A stretch of 64,000 nucleotides of DNA, from contig NC_064844.1 of assembly GCF_024166365.1 (NCBI RefSeq), positions 3,742,001-3,806,000 of the forward strand. Direction: 5' to 3'. This document shows, in pieces, positions 56,270-64,000 of this stretch. Each line of letters begins with the position of its first letter. Position 1 is the stretch's first letter. The notes below the pieces were generated by a model. It worked only from the letters and a program-made list of their open reading frames with translations. It did not search any database and had not been told where the DNA came from. This stretch comes from Elephas maximus indicus. Lineage: Eukaryota > Chordata > Mammalia > Proboscidea > Elephantidae. The translations under genes and the position numbers were made by a program.

Positions 56270-56560
56270 TGAAGGTATAATTTAAAAGTGGCTTGGAAAA
56301 GCTTCAATGTAAGCGCCTTTGAAAGTTCCCACACAAATTGTGTGTGACTCCCTTTCCATCTAGGTAAATTAATTACTGTGTGTCCCAGGGCTGTCTATGC
56401 ACGATGCTGTCTCTGTTAAAATATTGCTAAAATTATGAAGTGTTAGCATGAGTTTCATCCATGGTCATCTCAGAAGTGTAAATTTGCCAGAATGTTGTCA
56501 CTGTATTTGGCTGTTGTAAATACCAACATCTACCCCCCCAGACGGTGTCCACTAGTCTAA
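56270..56560. promoter_or_regulatory. Candidate conserved noncoding element
   Basis: Repeat-free. Contains 'ccacacaaattgtgtgtgac' (palindromic acacaaattgtgt) and 'taggtaaattaattactgtg'. Untested. Confidence 0.25.
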
Positions 56561-56960
56561 AGAAGGCATCCTGATAGGTGACTTAATGGAACTCGAAGAG
56601 ACACTTCACATTTTCCTAGTGTTTCTAGATCATGTTTTTTCCCAACTGTTTTTGGGAAACACTTCCTTATTCTATTACACACTGAAGCATCCATTATGGC
56701 AGTACAGAGGACTTTTTCTTGCTGTATCTGGGAGGGTCGAATCTGCAACCTAGGCATGATCGAATTCCTTCTGAAGCCACAGAATTTTAGAGGGCAGGAG
56801 TCCTGACAATCACCTGATTTAAGAAATGGAGGAGGTCAGCGTGCTTTCCTGACTTGCTCAGAGCCTCTTGGTAGGCTGCCAAAAGCCGGGACAGGAACCC
56901 TGAAGCCTTGCACCCAGTCCCTTGTGGTTACTGCTGTGTCTAAATGTAAAACTGTGTAAC

Positions 56961-57177
56961 TAAAAAACCAAACCAGTTGTTGTCGAGTTGATTCCAACTC
57001 ATGGCGACCCCATGTGGGTTAGAGAAGAACTGTGCTCCATAGGGTTTTCAATGGCTGCTTTTTCGGAAGTAGATTGTCAGGTCTGTCTTCTGAGGCACCT
57101 CTGAGTGGATTTGAACTGCCGGCCTTTTGATCACTAGCCAAGCAAGCACTTAATCGTAGTGCCACCAAGCAAACCAG
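56961..57177 (-). mobile_element. AfroSINE-related SINE, third body type, antisense, with target duplication
   Basis: 'aaaaccaaaccagttgttgt' start, 'agggttttcaatggctgctt' body and 'tctgaggcacctctgagtgg'. Flanks aactgtgtaac (56950-56960) and aactgtataaa (57178-57188). Confidence 0.86.
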
Positions 57178-57340
57178 AACTGTATAAAAGGAGCTTCCTA
57201 TATTGTGAAGATGCCACCTGTGGGAGAAGAGGGAAGCCTGACCCCTCCCCACGCTGAGGACAAATTCACTGACCGGTGAGGGTCTCCTGCCAGCTGCTGC
57301 AGTGCCCACCCGGGAAGAGCATGACTGTGGACTTAGGGCT

Positions 57341-57928
57341 TGTTATGGATCGAGTTGTGTCCCTGCCAAAAAAAAGCTATGTTGACGTTCTAACCCTTAG
57401 TACCTGTGAACATGACCTTGTTTGGAAATAGGGTCTTTGATGATGTCATCAGTTAAATTAACATGAGGTCCTACTAGAGTAGGGTTGGTCCTAATCCCAT
57501 CTGAGTGGTGTCCTTATAAAACCAAACCCACTGCCATCCAGTTGATTCCGGCTCACAGCAACCCTACAGAACGGAGTAGAACTGCCCCATAGGGTTTCCG
57601 AGGGGCTTTTGGTTAGCAGCCGAGCTCTTAACCACTGCGTCACCAGGGCTCCATCCTTATTAAAGAGGAGAGGATACACAGAGACAGGGAGACAGAAGAA
57701 GGATGCCACGTGGTACTGCAGCTGCAAGCCAAGTTGCTCCTGGAGCTACCAGAAGCTACAAAAGAGGCAGGTACAGATTCTCCCGCAAAGCCTCAGAAGG
57801 AATCAACAGGGCCGACACCCTGATCTCAGACTCTCAGCCTCCAGAGATGACCAGTAACGATTTTCTGTTGTGTAAGCCTATCCATTTTTGTGGTATTTCG
57901 TTAAGGAAGTCCTGGGACACTAATACAG
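57341..57928 (+). mobile_element. MLT1A-like solo LTR, sense, interrupted by a SINE
   Basis: 'tgttatggatcgagttgtgt', 'tggaaatagggtctttgatg', 'agaggagaggatacacagag', 'gcagctgcaagccaagttgc' and the end 'gggacactaatacag' follow the MLT1A order. The SINE at 57520-57654 splits it. No internal retroviral genes. Confidence 0.85.
57520..57654 (-). mobile_element. AfroSINE-type SINE, antisense, inside the LTR
   Basis: 'ccaaacccactgccatccag' start through 'cggagtagaactgccccata' to 'gcgtcaccagggctcca', with internal loss near 'ccgaggggcttttggttagc'. The target words tccttataaa and tccttattaaa flank it (57510 and 57654). Confidence 0.87.
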
Positions 57929-58005
57929 GTGAGTTTACATTCACCCAGCAGAAACAGAATTAGAAAAGGAGAGGAGGAATGTCAGAAACATCTCTCCAGC
58001 CCCGC

Positions 58006-58054
58006 CACACACACACACACACACACACATACACACACACACACACACACACAT

Positions 58055-58087
<33 letters not shown>

Positions 58088-58098
58088 TACACACACAT

Positions 58099-58145
<47 letters not shown>

Positions 58146-58164
58146 TACACACACACACACACAT

Positions 58165-58202
<38 letters not shown>
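58006..58202. repeat. (CA)n microsatellite with regular TA interruptions, about 197 bp
   Basis: CA runs of about 3-9 units are separated by single TA or TATA steps. Long His-Thr frames on plus and Cys-Val frames on minus arise from it and are not genes. Confidence 0.97.
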
Positions 58203-58379
58203 GCACCCCACCACTGCAACCCAGGCCTGTGAATGAAACAGTGGAGCTCCTTCCTCTGCGGGGAATGCTACTGTGAAATAGCAAACAAAGATAGCACTTA
58301 CTCCTGGTTACAGCCCACACAAAATCAACTTACTCCAAAACAGGAATCTTGGCACGTGGTAACAAAACCTATATAATTC

Positions 58380-58800
58380 TCTTGATCTTTAATCTCTGTG
58401 CCAATGTCTGTTCTACTGATTACGGCCTCAGTCCCTGACAAACCTGCTTAGTGAATTTTTGGCTGACAAAGCTGGCAACACAAACGTTGTCTGAAATACA
58501 TTCAAAAGGCTAAATGTTTTCATAATAGCTACTTTACATAGCCTAGTAGGTTTCCCTTCAGGACACCAATTAGATTTTTTTAAAGTGACAGTGTTAATTT
58601 TTATGATTACACACAGAACTGAGGTTTTTATTTAATACGCTGGGCTTTCTTTTAAAGCCTTTCACGGGGATCAACCACCACGCCGACAGACGGGTGTTAC
58701 AGCAGGGGTGATTACAGTAATTTTTCATGTAATTGGGAGTCACCATTTGGTTGCTATCTTTCACATGCTTGTTGACTCATCATATAATCCTTTATAATGG
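58380..58800. promoter_or_regulatory. Candidate conserved noncoding element
   Basis: Repeat-free block with 'ggacaccaattagatttttt', 'gtgttaatttttatgattac' and 'tgattacagtaatttttcat'. Untested. Confidence 0.3.
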
Positions 58801-59270
58801 GGGTCTGTTGCATGTGACAGGAACATGCCAACCAGCCAGGAAATAATAAACAGAGGAACCCCCTGGCTGGTGGGGACCGTGAGGGTTTTTAACATCTGCC
58901 CAGTTCTTTAGACTGCAATAAATTTTACTTAATAGCAGTGACCAGACACCAAGAGAAGGGTTTTGAGGGATGGGAGGAGAATCTGTGTTTTCTTTCAAAA
59001 GGAGATGTCTCAAAGAGCATTACACACCATGATAGCACAGTCAAAAAAAAAAAAAAAAAAAAAACGCTAAGAAGGCATAAGTACTCATTAGAAATATCAA
59101 AGCCCCTCCGTCCCTTCCCATAAAGGCAAGAATCTAAGGCCAAAGCAAATGGAGCACGCTGTCCCTCGGGCCCACTTATCACCATGTCACTTTTTATCTC
59201 ATCTTCTGAATCCCAGTACTTAGTAAAGTGCTTTAAGGAACAAACCATGAACAGAGGCTACTTGTGAACA
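58801..59270. other. Unassigned noncoding sequence with poly(A)
   Basis: A run of 22 A at 59043-59064. The 107-codon minus frame at 58925-59248 reads through it as a phenylalanine run. No gene. Confidence 0.35.
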
Positions 59271-59469
59271 CTAAAACCTGATGTCCTTGAGCCAATTCCA
59301 ACTCACAGTGACCCTACAGGACACGGTAGAACCACCCCATACAGTTTCCAGGGCTGTAAATCTTTAGAGAAGCAGACTGACACATCTTTCTCCCACGGAG
59401 CAGCTGGTGGGACCACTGACATTTCGATTAGCAGCTGAGCTCTTTAATCGCTGCACCACCAGGGCTCCA
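59271..59469 (-). mobile_element. AfroSINE-type SINE, long form, antisense
   Basis: 'gagccaattccaactcacag' tail, 'tagagaagcagactgacaca' middle block and 'cgattagcagctgagctctt' head, ending 'ccaccagggctcc'. Confidence 0.84.
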
Positions 59470-59927
59470 TGTGAATATTAGATGATGCATAAAACAACGG
59501 ATAACGGTCATAGCTGGAAATCGGGACACCTGAGTTCTTGGCCTAGATTTGCCATCTTGGAACACGCCTCGGCTCCGATTTCCTTAGGTCGAAAGTGAAG
59601 AGGAACAACCACCGTGGTTCTGAATGACTCCATGAAAGAGGCTGGCATAGATAACACTATCTGAAAACATTTCCTGAGTTAAGGCGCTGCACGCTAGCCC
59701 TTGTAGTCCGACTCATGATGATAGTTTTTGTTAACACGTTGCTGTCTGGACAGGTAGAGTTTGCAGGGCCACCTGTAATGTTCCTTCCACCTGGCTGTCT
59801 CTATTTCATTTGGAATTTTCCAAGAGTATTAGAACTAAACTACTCATTTTTGAGAAAAGTATCTGGATCTTGTCATCACTTGCTTACTACAGGTTCAGAG
59901 GAATGGTTTACTTAAACTTATCAGTGA

Positions 59928-59945
59928 CTTCTTCTTCTTCTTCTT
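59928..59945. repeat. (CTT)6 microsatellite
   Basis: Six CTT/TTC units. Confidence 0.95.
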
Positions 59946-61311
59946 AGATATAAGGCCTGCAGTCACTACCAGCCTTGTAGCCTGAACCCAACTCTCTAAT
60001 GTCGATTTGGCGAAGAAGCTGGACTCACCTTTTAACTTAGTTACGTGAGGACTGTTTTATAACTCAAGCACAATATTAAATATGCCTTAGATCGGAGATT
60101 AAAGTTGTTGGCCTCACTAACCATGTGTTATACATTAGCTATGAGTTATTTTTTTTTTTTTAGTTCCTCAGTAGGTATCTTCAAGAAATCCTGTGCAATA
60201 ATATATGACATTACACTTTTAAATAAGTAAACATAAGATACAGCTATAAAGGAAAACCTAACAATACAAAAAAAAGCTTATTTAACCAAGTTTAACTCTT
60301 ATGACTCCAAAAAACAAATACAGAATGAGAGCATCCTATTTTAGATTCGAAATGAATTATGCTATGTGCATTCATAGTGCTGCTTAGCTATAATCATTTC
60401 CAATATCTTAATATCGGACATACATTGTGTTCAAAAGGCCATCTGCAATATAGGTTTCTGATAGAAGCTAGTTGAATAGGCCATCGAAGATGATGGTTTG
60501 TAAAATTCAAATCTATTCTGATGGCCTAATAACTTGGGTAACTAAAAGCTAAGGCAGAATTCACCAGTTTCCACTATAGTAAGCTAAACTCTAAATAACC
60601 AAATAGGTAACTTTCTGCTTTCTGGGAACCCCTGGTCGTTGGGGATGCTTTGACTGCTATGTAAATATTCACGTCTGTCCAGTGCTATGAGAATTACTAA
60701 GTGGATTACTGGTCAGTAAATAGTCTTTCAGAATCAGGTCTACAAGCTTATTTTCATGAATTACAGTTGACTTCTAATTTTTGGAAAAGGAGAGAAAAAT
60801 TCCCTTGGGAAGTTTAGTTCTGCTATTTAGATCAGGAAGATAATGGATTTTATCCCACTTCTTTCTAATGGTCACAACTATAGAATTCACAACATACAGG
60901 AGTACAGGGCCAGCTCACAGGTGGCGCGCCGTTCTTTTCTTCAAGAGAGGCAAACGCGTTCCCAGCTGAATCCGATTTAAAAAAAAAAAAAAAAAAGAAT
61001 CCGATTTAGAAACGCTAAATACGCGAGAATCCCTTTTCTTCCAGGGCCTCACCTTGCTGAGTGCACACATTTCCTTCTGATGAACGACTCGTGCCCAGCC
61101 AAACAACACCGATCAAATTATGCAGCGAAAAAATTTACTCTTTCTCATATCCCTTTAATATCAAGCTAATAACTTATTTAATTCCGTCAATAACATTGGT
61201 TTGATAACAGTTTTTATCATTTTCCTCTTTGTTTTTTTAAACTTAGAAGGCAGGGAGGTACATGGAGACAGGGTGTGTTAGAACTGATCATCTTCTACTT
61301 CTCCTCTCGAG
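59946..61311. other. Unassigned, repeat-poor AT-rich sequence
   Basis: No gene or named repeat. 60000-60160 and 60340-60560 could be conserved noncoding sequence. A near-duplicate word (atccgattta) flanks an A-run at 60970-60997, which may mark a tail-only retroposon insertion. Confidence 0.3.
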
Positions 61312-61509
61312 TCAGCCCTGGTGGTGCAGCACTTAAGCACTCGGCTGCTAACTGAAAGGTCAGCAGTTCGAACCCAGAGCTGCTCCTCTGGAGAAAGATG
61401 TGGCAGTCTGCTTCCATAAAGATTTACAGGCTTGGAAACCCAACGGGGCAGTTCTGCTCTGTCCTGTAGGGTCGCTAGGAGTCCGAATCAAGTCTATGGC
61501 AATGGGTTA
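61312..61509 (+). mobile_element. AfroSINE-type SINE, long form
   Basis: 'gccctggtggtgcagcactt' head, 'gagaaagatgtggcagtctg' middle block, 'ggggcagttctgctctgtcc' body and 'gagtccgaatcaagtctatg' tail. Confidence 0.88.
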
Positions 61510-62694
61510 ATGCGAATTCTTAGGATACGCCTGTCAGATCTGTTGTCATTATTAATATAATGGCATCCTGTGAACACCACTGCTGTTGGGGCCATTACCT
61601 CGTGACAGCTGCTGTTTTCACAACGCTGTTAATAACATTACTATGTTGACAATGATACTAACAACAACATTAAAGACACACAGGAGCGTACTTTGTACTA
61701 TACATACTGGAATAAAGTATGTTTCCTGGACAGAAGCAGATAATCTAAAGTGTAAGCGACGCCCATAGTCCTTGTTCTCAGACCATCTGTATGTCGGACT
61801 CGAGTGGGTGAGACTTTGCCCAAGAAGTGCTGGAAAACCAGTTTTACACAATAGCTCCTCAGAGTCCAAACGGTGACTCAGGGGATGGCGCGAAGATTCT
61901 AAGGAGAGGAATCTTTGGTAAGGTGAGACCTACCTGAGCCGAGAAGTTAGTGAGAAGGAAGCTAAGACTTGGAATGTTCGAATATCAAAGTAGACATTAC
62001 AGCTGGTGATGGTGACGAAGCCACAACAAGGCAACCACTTTATCTCCCCATGCATTTTCTGGTGACAAATGTAGTACGCTCCTATGTGAAAATATAAAAA
62101 TTATGGACAATACACTACAAAGAAGAAATCAAAAAGCACATGCAATGCTATCAATGGGTGGATAATTTGAATTTGGAGTCATTTATTTTGTAATGGAGAA
62201 GGATCCTAATTAGAACAACAATTTCTCTAAGTGCTTTTCAAATATTGCCTCACAACCCATTAGTGGAAGGTAATTTTTTTTTTTTTTTAGTTTATGACAA
62301 GCATTCTTTTTTACAATAGGAGTGTTTACAGACAAGAGAATAGAAGCTTTTCATAAAACTTTTATTCATATATAAGTTATATACATATGAACTATATACA
62401 TGTGTGTACGTGTATATACAATACATGCAGATATAGGATCACGATGTAAAATAAATTTCTAAGTGTGGGTCGAGACAAAATGCTCAAACTAACTGCTAAA
62501 AATGCTTCAAATATCAGGATTTTAGTTGATTTAATTGAAAAGAGAATAAATCGGTATGGTGTTCTAAAAAACGAGACATATTTTGCAATAATCTTAGTAA
62601 GAACTCTATTAAAATACTATTTTATTAGGATACTGATGGGGGATATCAAAGGTCTTCCTCTGAGTCCATTCATACATGCCGGATGGCACTGAGC
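61510..62694. other. Unassigned noncoding sequence
   Basis: Contains a T-run at 62275-62290 and a TA/TG-rich alternating stretch at about 62374-62424. No gene. Confidence 0.35.
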
Positions 62695-62956
62695 AAAACA
62701 GATGATGTCCTTAACCTTAAGGAGTTCACAAACTAGATATTTACCAAGTAATCAAACAAATAATTATAAAAACTCAGCTGTGATAAACACTGTAGTGCTC
62801 AGAGAGTCCACACCAAGGGAATATAACCTCATTTGACCTGAAGGAGGATTTGGCTAGAAGGCTAACATCACTGTATTCTGAAGGACACGTATCAGGTGAA
62901 AAGCAGAGAAAAGAACATTCCAGACAAAAAGGACAGAATTTGCAAATGCCGGCTGT
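62695..62956 (-). mobile_element. L2-like fragment, antisense
   Basis: 'ccttaaggagttcacaaact', 'gctgtgataaacactgtagt', 'aagaacattccagacaaaaa' and 'ggacagaatttgcaaatgcc' resemble the reversed L2 order. Confidence 0.6.
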
Positions 62957-63456
62957 CTTAGTCATCTAGTGCTGCTATAACAGAAATACCAAAAGTGGAT
63001 GGCTTTAACAAAGAGTTTATTTTCTCACAGTAAAGTTGGCTAAAAGTCCAAATTCAGCGTGTCAGCTCCAGGAGGCTCTGTTGGCTCTGGAGGAAAGCCC
63101 TCGTGATGCATCAGTCTTCCCTTGGTCTGGGAGCATCTCAGTGCAGGAAGCTCAGGTCCAAAGGACGTGCTCTGCTTCTGGTGCTGCTTTCTTGATGGTA
63201 TGAGGTCCCCAACTCTCTGCTTGCTTCCCTTTCCTTTCATCTCTTGAGAGAGAAAAGGTGGTGCAGGCCACACCCCAGGGAAACTCATTTTACACTGGAT
63301 CAGGGAGGTGACCTGAGTAAGGGTGGTGTTACAATCCCACCCTAATCCTCTTAACATAAAATTACAATCATAAAATGGAGGACAACCACACAGTACTGGG
63401 AATCATGGCCTAAGCAAATAGACGCATAGTTTTGGAGGGACACAATTCAATTCATG
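62957..63456 (-). mobile_element. Lineage-specific MaLR-like solo LTR
   Basis: Starts TGTCTTAGTCATC and ends near 'cacaattcaattcatga'. It matches the 24990-25623 LTR across 'gtgctgctata', 'gtcagct', 'cttcccttggtctgg' and 'ggtatgaggtcc'. It inserted into L2-like sequence. No retroviral genes. Confidence 0.75.
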
Positions 63457-64000
63457 AGGCCTGCTCACCAAAGACTCCTAGAGAGTACAAAGACCAAATG
63501 GTCACCTGCTTAGACTGACCTGTCCACAAGGATATGATCGCAGGTGCTGGATGGCCCGAATTTAGCCTATCTGTGTGTCCACCGGGGAGAGTCATTTCTC
63601 TCCCTGATAACATCAAAGGAAAGGAACTCGGCTGCTTCAAAATGTTTAGGTTATTTATTATCTGGTTGGAATACAAACGTGGCTCAGTGAGATGATCTCG
63701 CATCTAGACTTCCAATCCCTTTTTTTTTTTTTTTGCTTTTTTAATTGCGTTAATGGTTCACTCATGGGTTAGGAGGTTGCAGAGACTTAATTTGTAAACG
63801 GCCATGTTGACAGTCAATGCTTATCTCTATGTTCAAGTGAATGTGCAAATACCCTCAACAATCCCTGAGTAGAGATCTCTTTATAAAACACCAGAACATG
63901 CCAATAATACTAGCCCATCCACGTTTCTGCTGCAGGGAAAAAGAACTAGAAAACCTTAAGCACGTCTTCCATGTGGTGGTAGGCAGGCACATACATAAAG
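63457..64000. other. Unassigned sequence
   Basis: A T-run lies at about 63720-63734, followed by a repeat-free block to the window end that may be conserved noncoding sequence. No gene. Confidence 0.3.

Noticed and set aside
57929-58320. His-Thr and Cys-Val frames up to 115 codons
   Set aside because: Translation of the CA microsatellite.

Overview
The window looks like a gene-free stretch of a placental mammal nuclear genome, most likely a paenungulate (elephant, or less likely manatee or hyrax). The main clue is about 38 copies of tRNA-derived SINEs that match by eye the AfroSINE group of Afrotheria. RTE/BovB-like LINE remnants share the 3' tail of these SINEs. The background holds old mammal-wide repeats: MIR, L2, an L1M 3' end, MLT1-type LTRs and MER20/MER5-like hAT elements. 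I found no protein-coding gene, no convincing exon and no functional RNA gene. The longest open frames are RTE protein remnants, translated microsatellites (poly-Val/poly-Thr and His-Thr) or chance frames in repeats. All family names are from memory and were not checked against a library.

Layout. 1-13 kb: an L1M 3' end with SINEs, an antisense MLT1 LTR, a 5'-truncated L1 insertion with a clean 11-bp target duplication, L2/MIR debris, the best RTE remnant (9749-10251) and a 549-bp AGT-type trinucleotide array with a hairpin at its edge (11944-12520). 13-32 kb: the densest SINE territory. It includes a head-to-tail SINE pair, a SINE split by a lineage-specific LTR, a tRNA-Gly-headed SINE, L2 and MIR, and three copies of one target site around two adjacent SINEs. 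32-37 kb: a sense RTE remnant, an unclassified repeat and a 58-bp minisatellite of six nearly identical units (35737-36088). 37-46 kb: few repeats, a CpG-dense patch (38035-38350), AT-rich candidate conserved noncoding blocks and a composite local duplication at 44943-45052. 46-51.5 kb: SINEs, a composite SINE and a sense L2. 51.5-56.9 kb: the cleanest unique sequence, rich in TAATTA-type motifs, the best place to look for developmental enhancers. 57-64 kb: an MLT1A-like LTR interrupted by a SINE, a 197-bp CA array, more candidate noncoding elements, a SINE and a second lineage-specific LTR.

How the parts relate. The SINEs carry pol III type heads and at least three body types, but all end in a tail resembling the RTE LINE 3' end. 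This fits trans-mobilisation by RTE. Nesting gives a relative order: MLT1 and MIR were present first, SINEs then inserted into them, and at least one LTR of a family seen three times here landed later inside a SINE. I see no evidence for an undescribed gene system. The items most worth a second look are the composite duplication at 45 kb, the minisatellite, the hairpin-flanked trinucleotide array, the CpG-dense patch and the repeat-poor candidate regulatory blocks.
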